This document shows, piece by piece, positions 1-6,956 of a DNA stretch of 20,248 bases. Below the pieces are notes generated by a model. The model did no database searches. It was given only the letters and a program-made list of their open reading frames with translations, and was not told the origin of the DNA. The DNA lies in IMG/VR virus record IMGVR_UViG_3300044998_000886, positions 1-20,248 of that record; one strand, written 5' to 3'. A program made the translations under genes and the position numbers. Position 1 is the stretch's first letter, and every line of letters begins with the position of its first letter. Origin of the DNA: a virus.

Positions 1-1
1 A

Positions 2-21
2 GTATCCATCCGGCGGGGACC
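2..21 (+). repeat. IS66 left terminal inverted repeat
   Basis: This 20-bp end begins GTATCCATCCGG. It matches the reverse complement of 2540-2559 at 16 of 20 positions, including the first 12. It marks the left boundary of the insertion sequence. Confidence 0.85.
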
Positions 22-86
22 GCCTTGCCCAGGCGGGCAGTGAGAGCTCTTTAGCGTGCTCTTTTGAGCGCGCTTAGGAGTGGTCG

Positions 87-464
87 ATGGGTCAGGTGAC
101 GGTATTTTCGGGGCCGGTGCGGCGCCGACGGTGGAGCGAGGAAGAGCGGCTGCAGATCCTGTCCGAGGCATTTGCGCCGGGCGCGTGCGTTGCCGAGGTG
201 TGCCGACGGCACGATATTTCTTCAGCGCTGATCTACACATGGCGGCGCAAGTTGCTCGATGCAGGCGCGGCGCAGGAGGCCGAGGTGCCGGATGCGCTTC
301 CCACGCCGGTATTCGCCGAAGCGCTGATCGACGGGGACGCGGCGGCGGCTAACACGATCGAGCACCCCGCGATGATCATCGACCTGCCGCGCGGGAAGCG
401 GGTGAGCATCTTCACCGCAGCATCGCCGGCGCTGGTCGCTGCCGCGCTGAAGGCTCTGCGATGA
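87..464 (+). CDS. tnpA: IS66 TnpA (Orf1), HTH DNA-binding accessory protein
   Basis: This 125-aa protein is the first of three IS66 genes. Residues about 8-50 carry the helix-turn-helix seen in IS66 Orf1 and IS3-type Orf1 proteins, including RRRRWSEEERLQIL, VAEVCRRHDIS and LIYTWRRKL. It probably binds the element's ends; in IS66 relatives TnpA and TnpB are needed with TnpC for transposition. The ATG at 87 is preceded by AGGAG at 76-80, which decides the start. The stop overlaps tnpB by ATGA (461-464), indicating translational coupling. Family length is about 110-140 aa, so it is complete. Confidence 0.9.
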   Translation: MGQVTVFSGPVRRRRWSEEERLQILSEAFAPGACVAEVCRRHDISSALIYTWRRKLLDAGAAQEAEVPDALPTPVFAEALIDGDAAAANTIEHPAMIIDLPRGKRVSIFTAASPALVAAALKALR

Positions 465-802
465 TCCCTTCCGGCGCGCGGGTGTGGATCGCGCTCGGCC
501 ACACGGATATGAGGAAGGGCATGCAGGGCCTGGCGCTGCTTGTGCAGCAAGGGCTCAAGCGTAATCCGCATAGCGGGGATCTGTTCGTATTCCGCGGCCG
601 CGCAGGATCGCTGATCAAGATCATCTGGCACGACGGGATCGGCATGTCGCTCTACGCCAAGCGGCTTGAGAAGGGCCGGTTCGTATGGCCCTCGGCCAAG
701 GATGGAACGGTGTCGCTGACCCCCTCGCAGCTGGCCTGTCTGCTGGAGGGGATCGACTGGCGCAACCCGCAGTATACGTGGCGGCCGGCGAGCGCCGGAT
801 AA
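461..802 (+). CDS. tnpB: IS66 TnpB (Orf2) accessory transposition protein
   Basis: This 113-aa protein has the conserved IS66 Orf2 pattern: an N-terminal VWIALGHTDMRKGMQGLA stretch (about residues 8-25), then GDLFVFRGRAG, LIKIIWHDGIG, KRLEKGRFVWP and a closing LLEGIDWR. This family (also called IS66 Orf2-like or TnpB_IS66) is of normal length here. Its exact biochemical role is unknown, but it is essential for transposition in tested IS66 relatives. It starts inside the end of tnpA through an ATGA overlap and ends about 60 bp before the preferred tnpC start. It is not related to the RNA-guided TnpB nucleases of IS200/IS605. Confidence 0.92.
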   Translation: MIPSGARVWIALGHTDMRKGMQGLALLVQQGLKRNPHSGDLFVFRGRAGSLIKIIWHDGIGMSLYAKRLEKGRFVWPSAKDGTVSLTPSQLACLLEGIDWRNPQYTWRPASAG

Positions 803-862
803 TGGTGGCAGACCGGCATTTTGCCCTTGCAGCAGGGGGTGGATGATGATTCACTCTGGTTC

Positions 863-2506
863 ATGGAAGCCGCCATCTCGCCCCTTCCGGACGATGTCGA
901 AGCGCTCAAGGCGCTGGTGGCGGCGATGGCCCGCAAGGCCAACGAGGCCGAGGCCAAGCTCGCCAACGCCATGGCCCACCAGAGCGCGATCGAGGCGCTG
1001 ATCGCCCACCTCAAGCTGCAGATCGCAAAGCTCAAGCGCGAGCAGTTTGGCCCCAGCGCCGAACGCAGCCGCCGCCTGCTCGATCAGATGGAGCTGCAGC
1101 TCGAAGATCTCGAGGCCGACGCTGCCGAGGACGATCTGGTCGCTGAGGAAGCGGCAGCGAAGACCACCACGGTCACCGCCTTCGAGCGCAAGCGGCCCGC
1201 AAGGAAGCCGTTCCCCGAGCACCTGCCGCGCGAGCGCGTCGTCGTGCCTGCGCCCTGTTCCTGCCCGGCCTGCGGCGGCAGTCGGCTCTCCAAGCTTGGC
1301 GAGGACGTCACCGAGACCCTCGAGGTCATCCCGCGCTCGTGGAAGGTGATCCAGACGGTCCGGGAGAAGTTCTCGTGCCGGGACTGCGAGAAGATCGCGC
1401 AGGCCCCGGCACCGTTCCACGTCGTGCCGCGCGGATGGGCCGGCCCCAGCTTCCTCGCGATGCTGATCTTCGAGAAGTATGGGCAGCACCAGCCCCTCAA
1501 CCGGCAAGCCGAGCGGTTCGCCCGCGAAGGCGTGCCGCTCAGCGTCTCGACCCTTGCCGATCAGGTTGGCGCCGCTGCTCACGCGCTGATGCCGATCTAC
1601 AAGCTGATCGAAGCGCATGTTCTGGCCGCCACCCGGATTCACGGCGACGATACCACCGTGCCGGTCATGGCCAAGGGCAAGACCGATGTGGCGCGATTAT
1701 GGGTCTACGTGCGCGATGATCGTCCCTTTGCCGGGACCGATCCACCAGCTGCCCTGTTCTACTACTCGCGCGATCGGCGCGGCCAGCACCCGCAAGCCCA
1801 TCTCGCGGCATGGTCCGGCATCCTGCAGGCCGATGCCTATGGCGGCTACAACGAGCTCTATCGCGAAGGCCGCTCACCCGGTCTCGTGCTCGAGGCTGGC
1901 TGCTTCGCTCATGCGCGGCGCAAGTTCTTCGAGCTCGCCGATGTCGTAAGCTCAGCCCGCAAGAAGAGCCGCGGCCAGCGCAGCAGCATGATCTATCCGA
2001 TCGCGCTCGAGGCCGTGCAGCGTCTCGACGCCCTGTTCGACATCGAGCGCGGCATCAACGGCAAGAGCCCGGCCGAGCGGCTCGCGGTCCGGCAAGAACT
2101 CAGCGCGCCGCTGATGGCCGATCTCCATGCCTGGCTCACCGAGCAGGTCGCCAAGCTCTCGCGCGGCCATGATCTGACCAAGGCCTGCTTCTATATGCTG
2201 AAGCGCTGGGATGCATTCACCCGCTTCCTCGACGACGGCCGCGTCTGCTTGACGAACAATGCCGCCGAGCGCGCGCTGCGCTGCATCCCGCTGGGCCGCA
2301 AGGCGTGGCTGTTCTGCGGCTCGGATCGTGGCGGGCAACGTGCTGCCGTCATCTACACCCTGATCCAGACCGCGAAGCTCAACAACATCGATCCGCAGGC
2401 ATGGCTCGCCGACGTGCTCGCACGCATCGCCGACCACCCAGCAATCAGGCTCGACGAGCTCCTCCCCTGGAACTGGACGCCGCGCACCGCAGCGATCGCC
2501 GCATAA
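863..2506 (+). CDS. tnpC: IS66 TnpC, DDE transposase
   Basis: This 547-aa DDE transposase cuts and joins the IS ends. An N-terminal leucine-rich, probably coiled-coil region covers about residues 5-80. A zinc-finger follows (CPACGG near 133 and CRDC near 173). The catalytic domain has HGDDTT (acidic residues about 262/263), ADAYGGY (D about 324) and NNAAERALR (E about 469), then the C-terminal WLADVL...LLPW tail. Alternative starts are TTG at 821 and GTG at 839, in the same frame. I prefer the ATG at 863 because MEAAISPLPDDVEALKAL resembles the usual start of these proteins, although no strong ribosome-binding site decides it. Full length, with no frameshift seen. Confidence 0.92.
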   Translation: MEAAISPLPDDVEALKALVAAMARKANEAEAKLANAMAHQSAIEALIAHLKLQIAKLKREQFGPSAERSRRLLDQMELQLEDLEADAAEDDLVAEEAAAKTTTVTAFERKRPARKPFPEHLPRERVVVPAPCSCPACGGSRLSKLGEDVTETLEVIPRSWKVIQTVREKFSCRDCEKIAQAPAPFHVVPRGWAGPSFLAMLIFEKYGQHQPLNRQAERFAREGVPLSVSTLADQVGAAAHALMPIYKLIEAHVLAATRIHGDDTTVPVMAKGKTDVARLWVYVRDDRPFAGTDPPAALFYYSRDRRGQHPQAHLAAWSGILQADAYGGYNELYREGRSPGLVLEAGCFAHARRKFFELADVVSSARKKSRGQRSSMIYPIALEAVQRLDALFDIERGINGKSPAERLAVRQELSAPLMADLHAWLTEQVAKLSRGHDLTKACFYMLKRWDAFTRFLDDGRVCLTNNAAERALRCIPLGRKAWLFCGSDRGGQRAAVIYTLIQTAKLNNIDPQAWLADVLARIADHPAIRLDELLPWNWTPRTAAIAA

Positions 2507-2539
2507 ACCCGGCCTACGCTCCGGTCGGGACTACACCGT

Positions 2540-2559
2540 GGCCTTCACCGGATGGATAC
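2540..2559 (-). repeat. IS66 right terminal inverted repeat
   Basis: The reverse complement begins GTATCCATCCGG, identical to the outer 12 bases of the left end. It lies 34 bp past the tnpC stop codon, as expected for IS66. The host-side flank is GCTGTGCA at 2560-2567. Confidence 0.85.
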
Positions 2560-2808
2560 GCTGTGCAAGAGGGCTGGAAGCCGGTTCGAACACGCACCGC
2601 CCGGCTAATGTGTCAATCGAGGTCACAGATGCGCCATCGCCTCAGTTGACGCCTGATCGAAAATCAGCCCAGATCTCAATATATTCTGCGAAGAGCCTAT
2701 AAGGCCTAAGTCAGAGAATTGGCATGCAGGGGGACAAGCTTGTGCTAGACGATTCCGAATTGACGATGGCTGTCATGGCAGCTTCGCATCTTAGACGGAC
2801 TAACCTGC

Positions 2809-3849
2809 ATGATTGCTTCTGACCTTTCCGGCCTTCCTGATCAAACCTGCCATTTTGTGAGGCGGTTGCAGGCATTGGGGATTGATCGGATCAGGATCCA
2901 CGGCCTTTTTGTGTTGTTAGGTCTGAATGCTGGCACACCTCGCTCGCAAGACGAAATTGAGAGCCTGTTCCAGAATCTCGATCAGGTCGTGCCGATCGAC
3001 CGCTCCAGGAACATCGACGATGTTGTCGGCGAATTTTATGACGGATACGAGCGTGAACTCAATGAGCTATGCTTCAGGAGTGGTGCGGCCTTCGAATTTC
3101 GCCAGATCAATGTTCCCCCTGTCGAGAAGAACTTTGCCATCGTCTATTTGAGGGATGAGGGCATTCTGCCAACGGATGTCCGCTCCATCCGCAAGCTCGC
3201 CGATAGTTTCGATTTGTTCGACGCCTTTGTCTTGGCCGTCGGCAAATCGACCGCAAACAAGGGCCGAAGCTTGCTCGACGCTTTCTGCTGCGGCGTGTTC
3301 CAAATGCAATTGCATGCACAAATGGACATCAAAGGCGCTCAACAAATATCCCTACTGCTCAGAAACTTCCGCCCTCTCGTTTACGGGCAATGCCTGGACG
3401 CTCTTTCATTCAACCGCATCGATTACTTCCTTGGCCTCGAAGATGGGCAAATTGCGCTGATTCCGTTGATGTCAGCCTTGGACACGAACTTTGCGCAGCA
3501 GATGTGGGGTTATCAATCACGTCTTTTCTACGGGAAGGATGGCTCGCCGATCGATGAAATAGAAGCGCTTGATATCCAGCACTGGCACGCCTGGATCGTG
3601 AAAAACGCAATAGAATTTTACGATCAGTATGGGGCCCAGATTCTACCCTTCAGCTCATCGCGAGCGGTGCTTTCTGAGCTGCCTCCGTGGACCAGCCTCG
3701 CCTCAGATTTCGAGTCCTGCGATCGCTACATCTATGAGGTGTGGGGTTACGCGTGGGACAGTTTGGGTAATAAAATCAGCCAATTGGAGTTCAGATCCAT
3801 ACTCGTCTATATCATCTATTCGTCGTTGGCGGCTGCGATAGAACAGTGA
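2809..3849 (+). CDS. Hypothetical protein, unrecognised, lower G+C
   Basis: I do not recognise this 346-aa protein. It reads as one uninterrupted frame from ATG 2809. No signal peptide, Walker motif, zinc-finger or obvious nuclease motif is visible. It looks soluble and mostly helical, with aromatic-rich stretches (for example WGYQSRLFY and HWHAWIVKNAIEFYDQYG) and a hydrophobic tail ILVYIIYSSLAAAIEQ that could be one buried or membrane helix. G+C in sampled lines is about 50%, clearly below its neighbours, which suggests separate acquisition. There is no good Shine-Dalgarno before 2809, so the start is uncertain. It stands alone between the IS66 copy and the convergent recombinase operon, a common place for cargo or defence genes; that role is only a guess. 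Confidence 0.6.
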   Translation: MIASDLSGLPDQTCHFVRRLQALGIDRIRIHGLFVLLGLNAGTPRSQDEIESLFQNLDQVVPIDRSRNIDDVVGEFYDGYERELNELCFRSGAAFEFRQINVPPVEKNFAIVYLRDEGILPTDVRSIRKLADSFDLFDAFVLAVGKSTANKGRSLLDAFCCGVFQMQLHAQMDIKGAQQISLLLRNFRPLVYGQCLDALSFNRIDYFLGLEDGQIALIPLMSALDTNFAQQMWGYQSRLFYGKDGSPIDEIEALDIQHWHAWIVKNAIEFYDQYGAQILPFSSSRAVLSELPPWTSLASDFESCDRYIYEVWGYAWDSLGNKISQLEFRSILVYIIYSSLAAAIEQ

Positions 3850-3883
3850 CTACAGCCAAGCAGGGCTCTGGCAGTGCCACCCG

Positions 3884-3903
3884 CAACAACCATGGTTCTG
3901 TTG
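3884..3903. other. Near-palindrome at recombinase operon end (possible att-related site)
   Basis: AACCATGGTT (3888-3897) is a perfect 10-bp palindrome, flanked by CAACA (3884-3888) and TGTTG (3899-3903), which are also inverted. It lies in the 65-bp gap between the convergent ends of the orphan gene and the recombinase operon. Serine integrase attachment sites are imperfect inverted repeats close to the integrase gene, so this is a candidate only. No duplicate copy could be found within the window. Confidence 0.2.
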
Positions 3904-3914
3904 ACGCAAACCGG

Positions 3915-4292
3915 CTACCCAAACACCGCCTCATCCTGCCCGCCCCACGGCAGTTCCGCCGCTGCCGCCATGTCCTTGATCGATACGGCGGGCGGCACGC
4001 GACCCAAAAGCAGCTTCTCCAGTACGACGGGCGCTAGATAGGCCAGCTTCAGGACACGGCCGGCATAGGCCGGTGTTAGATCTTCGGCCTTGGCAATGTC
4101 GGCTAGCGTCGCCGCTGCTCCGCTTTCCAGCTTCCGCCGCCAGCTCCATGCCTTGGCGACCGCCTTCAGCACATGTGGATCGACGCCACCGGTGTCCGGC
4201 ACGATGTCCGTCGGCGGAACGATCTTCGGCCGCCCGTTGCGCTTGCGGATGGTGAGCGGGATGAACACCCGCATGGTAGTGGGTGCGCTCAT
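3915..4292 (-). CDS. HTH protein matching the C-terminal domain of large serine recombinases
   Basis: This 125-aa protein starts at ATG 4292 and overlaps the recombinase stop by ATGA (4289-4292). Its start MRVFIPLTIRKRNGRPK, the WSWRRKLESG segment (about 70-80), the helix-turn-helix TLADIAKAEDLTPAYAGRVLKLAYLAP (roughly 84-110) and the following LLLGRVPP closely resemble the tail that many alphaproteobacterial and phage serine recombinases carry after their zinc/recombinase domain (from memory of that family). I infer it supplies DNA binding to the recombinase in trans. It could be a natural gene split or the result of an old frameshift. It is the last gene of the operon. Confidence 0.75.
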   Translation of the reverse strand: MSAPTTMRVFIPLTIRKRNGRPKIVPPTDIVPDTGGVDPHVLKAVAKAWSWRRKLESGAAATLADIAKAEDLTPAYAGRVLKLAYLAPVVLEKLLLGRVPPAVSIKDMAAAAELPWGGQDEAVFG

Positions 4293-5608
4293 GCTGCTTG
4301 TCTCCGTTCGGGCGTGACCATTTCGCGAATGACTGACCCCAGCCCCTCGGTGCGCAGGTCGACCGCAAGGCCGTCGGCGCTGACCGTGACCCGTTCGATT
4401 AGAAGCCGGGCGATGCGGGCCTGCTCGGCCGGGAACAGCGATTCCCACAAGCCATCAAAGCCCGCCAGCGCGGTGACCACATCCTGCTGGTCGATGTCCG
4501 GTGCAGCCCGGCGCGCTGCCTCAACGGCCCGTGCCGCGATTTCCGGGGTGCGCAGCAGCGACCGGATGTGCTGGACGACGGCGCCTTCGACCATGCCGGC
4601 ATTTAGGCGCACAAAGCTGTCGCGCCCTTCGCAGGCCCGGTTCCTGATTGCATCCATCGAGGTGTAATACCGGTAATGCCGGCTGCCCTTTTTCGTCACC
4701 GTCGGCGTCATGGCGATCCCGCGATCGGTGAAGATCAGACCTTTCAGCAGCGCCGGCGTCTGGGTGCGGGTGTTGGCCGCGCGCTGGCGCGGGCTTTCCT
4801 GCAGGATGGCATGGACCTGATCCCACAGTTCAGGCGTGACGATGGCTTGATGCTCCCCGGGATAGCTGGTCCCCTTGTGGACCGCCTCGCCGAGATAGAG
4901 CCGGTTGCGCAGCAGCTTGTAGAGGAACCCCTTGTCGATCGGCTTGCCGCGCTTGTTCAGGGTTCCCTTCGCCACCAGTTCGCGGGTCAGCAGGGTCGCC
5001 GATCCCAGCTCGACAAAGCGCTGGAACATATGCCGGACCGTCGCCGCCTCGGCCTCGTTGATCACCAGTTTGCGGTCGACGACATCGTAGCCCATCGGCA
5101 CGAACCCACCCATCCACATGCCTTTGGCGCGGCTGGCAGCGAACTTGTCGCGGATGCGTTCGCCGGTTACCTCGCGTTCGAACTGGGCGAACGACAGCAG
5201 GATGTTCAGCGTCAGCCGTCCCATGGAGGTCGTGGTGTTGAACGCCTGCGTCACCGACACGAACGTCACGTTGTTGCGGTCGAAGGCCTCGACCAGCTTG
5301 GCAAAGTCCATCAGCGAGCGCGACAGGCGATCGATCTTGTAGACGACGATGACGTCGACCAGACCGGCCTCGACATCTTCGAGCAGGGCCTTGAGCCCGG
5401 GCCGGTCGAGCGTGCCGCCCGAGAACCCGCCGTCGTCGTAGCGTTCACGCATGCAGACCCAGCCTTCAGCGCGCTGGCTGGCGACATAGGCCTCGCAGGA
5501 CTCGCGCTGGGCGTCGAGCGAGTTGAACTCCATGTCCAACCCTTCTTCGCTCGATTTGCGGGTGTAGACGGCGCAGCGCAGGCGCCGCCGGGGTACCGTG
5601 TCGTTCAT
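4289..5608 (-). CDS. Large serine recombinase (site-specific integrase/resolvase family)
   Basis: This 439-aa protein has an N-terminal resolvase domain (about 10-160). YTRKSS carries the likely catalytic serine S19, followed by LDAQRESC, VYKIDRLSRS, and the helix SFAQFEREVTGERIRDK. A Recombinase (PF07508-like) domain follows, with GYDV, LLRNRLYLGEAVHKG and AIVTPELWDQV. The last part (LLKGLIFTDRG...SRHYRYYTS) corresponds to the zinc-ribbon region but lacks obvious cysteine pairs, as in related proteins. The usual C-terminal HTH tail is absent and is instead encoded by the next gene, through an ATGA overlap. The ATG at 5608 is chosen because it overlaps the upstream DUF2924 stop (ATGA, 5605-5608). 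It probably mediates integration or excision of the element; a resolvase role is possible. Confidence 0.93.
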   Translation of the reverse strand: MNDTVPRRRLRCAVYTRKSSEEGLDMEFNSLDAQRESCEAYVASQRAEGWVCMRERYDDGGFSGGTLDRPGLKALLEDVEAGLVDVIVVYKIDRLSRSLMDFAKLVEAFDRNNVTFVSVTQAFNTTTSMGRLTLNILLSFAQFEREVTGERIRDKFAASRAKGMWMGGFVPMGYDVVDRKLVINEAEAATVRHMFQRFVELGSATLLTRELVAKGTLNKRGKPIDKGFLYKLLRNRLYLGEAVHKGTSYPGEHQAIVTPELWDQVHAILQESPRQRAANTRTQTPALLKGLIFTDRGIAMTPTVTKKGSRHYRYYTSMDAIRNRACEGRDSFVRLNAGMVEGAVVQHIRSLLRTPEIAARAVEAARRAAPDIDQQDVVTALAGFDGLWESLFPAEQARIARLLIERVTVSADGLAVDLRTEGLGSVIREMVTPERRQAA

Positions 5609-6066
5609 GCCGCGTCCTTTCGTTCCCGCAGGCCAAAGAACCGGTAGCCGTTCCACTGCGTGCCGGTGATGTCCCGGGCGATGGCCGACAGCGACTTGTA
5701 GCGTCGCCCCTGCCAATCGAAGCCGTCCTTCAGCACGGTGATGACGTGCTCGGTCCCGTTCCATTCGCGCACGAGGCGCGTGCCGATGACCGGGTTGCGC
5801 GGGTCGGCGATGACCGACTTCCGCACCTTCTTGCCCTCGACCTCGTCGGCCAGGGCGTCGAGCAGTTGGCGCACCGGCTTCGACAGGCCGCCGAAGGTCA
5901 GCTCCTGGATCCTGTAAGCCAGACGCTGCTCGAGGAACGAGCGGCTGTTGTTGGGCGCCTCTGTCTCGAACAGCTTTGCCCATTCGGCCTTCAGTTCCCT
6001 GACCGACATGTCCTTCAGCGCCGCCAGCCTGGCGAGCACCGGCGCATTGTCATCCTGTTTGTGCAT
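5605..6066 (-). CDS. DUF2924 domain protein
   Basis: This 153-aa protein shows the DUF2924 pattern: LARLAALKDMSVRELKAEWAKLF at the start, RSFLEQRLAYRIQELTFGGLS in the middle, then PVIGTRLVREWNGTEHVITVLKDGFDWQGRRYKSLSAIARDITGTQWNGYRFFGL, whose final part resembles the DNA-mimic or DNA-binding folds used beside recombinases. DUF2924 genes are regularly found immediately upstream of large serine recombinases in alphaproteobacteria. The biochemical role is unknown; a recombination directionality or accessory factor is a reasonable guess. The ATG at 6066 is preceded by GGAGG, overlaps the upstream stop (TAATG), and its own stop overlaps the recombinase start. Confidence 0.88.
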   Translation of the reverse strand: MHKQDDNAPVLARLAALKDMSVRELKAEWAKLFETEAPNNSRSFLEQRLAYRIQELTFGGLSKPVRQLLDALADEVEGKKVRKSVIADPRNPVIGTRLVREWNGTEHVITVLKDGFDWQGRRYKSLSAIARDITGTQWNGYRFFGLRERKDAA

Positions 6067-6284
6067 TATCGTCCTCCGTTCCGGGCCTTTACCCGGGGAC
6101 GACTGACGCTCTTGGTGGGCAGGATTGCGAGTGAACTATCTCCGCTGCCAGCAGATAAAGAACTGGACTGTTCGCGCATGCGCAGCACGCCGGCGGACAC
6201 GATGCGACCAAGCTCTGAAAGCCTGGCGTCTGGCGACATCTTGGAGGGGCAAAGCCCGTTTGGGTTGGATGTGTCGGTGGACAT
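6066..6284 (-). CDS. Small conserved protein heading the DUF2924-recombinase operon
   Basis: This 72-aa ORF ends in TAATG with the DUF2924 start, so it is very likely translated and coupled. The segment MSPDARLSELGRIVSAGVLRM followed by SSSLSAGSGDSSL and a basic tail resembles a short protein I recall in front of recombinase modules in sphingomonads, which usually reads LDELGRILAAGILRLRARKSSSLS. Function is unknown. ATG 6284 is preferred over an upstream TTG (6347) and an internal ATG (6239), but ribosome-binding evidence is weak for all three. There is no transmembrane or catalytic motif. Confidence 0.62.
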   Translation of the reverse strand: MSTDTSNPNGLCPSKMSPDARLSELGRIVSAGVLRMREQSSSLSAGSGDSSLAILPTKSVSRPRVKARNGGR

Positions 6285-6292
6285 GGAGACCG

Positions 6293-6454
6293 TTCGCAAT
6301 AATGAGTGGCTGGCGACACGGTAGGTTTGAGAACTATCTTTAAACAAGCAAATTCATGTGTTTATCGTAGTCTTGCGAAATCATGAGCATTGCTTGGTGA
6401 TCGCGATCCACACCTTTGAAAAGTCGCTCGGAACGCCTGCGAAATTCTTCGCAA
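6293..6454. promoter_or_regulatory. Divergent control region with TTGCGAA half-sites
   Basis: Four copies of TTGCGAA or its complement lie between the divergent recombinase and XRE operons: TTCGCAA 6293-6299, TTGCGAA 6373-6379, and a 16-bp dyad TGCGAAATTCTTCGCA at 6438-6453. A separate perfect palindrome GATCGCGATC sits at 6399-6408, flanked by GGTG (6396-6399) and CACC (6411-6414). The stretch is more AT-rich than its surroundings. These are plausible operator sites for the XRE protein encoded at 6617, by analogy with phage repressors. No clear -10/-35 pair could be fixed. Confidence 0.45.
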
Positions 6455-6616
6455 TTTGATTCGGGGAGGGTCGCCGGTCGGCCACATTCTGACCTCGGCA
6501 CCCGGGTGTGCGGCCGGAGTTCACGGCAATGCGTTCTTGACCCCGGAACCCCTCACAACTACGCTGATCCGCATAGAGGCGTGATTTTGAGGGTTGGCCG
6601 AAGCCATGATGAACCG

Positions 6617-6943
6617 ATGACAACTGACGGGACGAGTTTTGGACGTCAGATTTCCAAAGCCAGGAAGGCCATGGCTCTCAGCCAGAAGGAGCTGGCGGCA
6701 AGGATCATGAAAGAGGAAGACGGCACACCGATCTCGCCGCAATACCTCAACGACATCGAGCATGACCGGCGCAGTCCCACCTCGGATCACCTGATCCGGC
6801 AGTTTGCGGAAGTGTTGAACATCGACGAAGGCGTTCTGTTCTTGCTGGCAGGGAAGATTCCCGACGACCTCCGCAGCCAGGTCAATGACCCAGCCAAGGC
6901 GGCCGAGGCATTCGTCAATTTCCGTCGCGCCATTACCAACTGA
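6617..6943 (+). CDS. XRE-family HTH transcriptional regulator
   Basis: This 108-aa protein has one helix-turn-helix of the XRE/Cro-CI type at about residues 8-70 (FGRQISKARKAMALSQKELAARI, then ISPQYLNDIEHDRRSPTSDHLIRQFAEVLNI), followed by a short tail. It probably acts as a DNA-binding repressor of its own and nearby promoters. It is 13 bp upstream of the ImmA-type peptidase gene, the usual arrangement for a repressor and the metallopeptidase that cleaves or relieves it, as with ImmR/ImmA. ATG 6617 gives a protein that starts right before the HTH; upstream in-frame sequence up to 6416 does not look coding. The Shine-Dalgarno is weak. Confidence 0.88.
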   Translation: MTTDGTSFGRQISKARKAMALSQKELAARIMKEEDGTPISPQYLNDIEHDRRSPTSDHLIRQFAEVLNIDEGVLFLLAGKIPDDLRSQVNDPAKAAEAFVNFRRAITN

Positions 6944-6956
6944 CGGAGCGGCGGCG

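Larger units (their letters stand above)
2..2559 (+). mobile_element. Complete IS66-family insertion sequence
   Basis: A 2558-bp element holds the three genes typical of IS66 (tnpA, tnpB, tnpC) in order on one strand. Its ends are inverted repeats that begin GTATCCATCCGG. The first 12 bases match perfectly and 16 of the first 20 match. IS66 elements usually start with GTA and make 8-bp target duplications. On the right the flanking octamer is GCTGTGCA. Only one base (A) is visible on the left, and it agrees with the last base of that octamer, which is weak support. All three reading frames are open, so the copy looks potentially active. A small stem-loop (CCGCCT, 5-nt loop, AGGCGG at 20-36) sits just inside the left end. 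Confidence 0.9.

Noticed and set aside
461-802. RNA-guided TnpB nuclease
   Set aside because: The name is shared only; this is the 113-aa IS66 Orf2 protein with no RuvC motifs.
851-1642. Long minus-strand open frame opposite tnpC
   Set aside because: It is a shadow of the high-GC transposase gene; the plus strand encodes all IS66 motifs.
2580-2605. GGTTCGAAC resembling a tRNA T-loop
   Set aside because: The sequence after the loop (ACGCA) cannot pair with the preceding stem, and no acceptor or anticodon arms are present. No tRNA gene or fragment can be supported.
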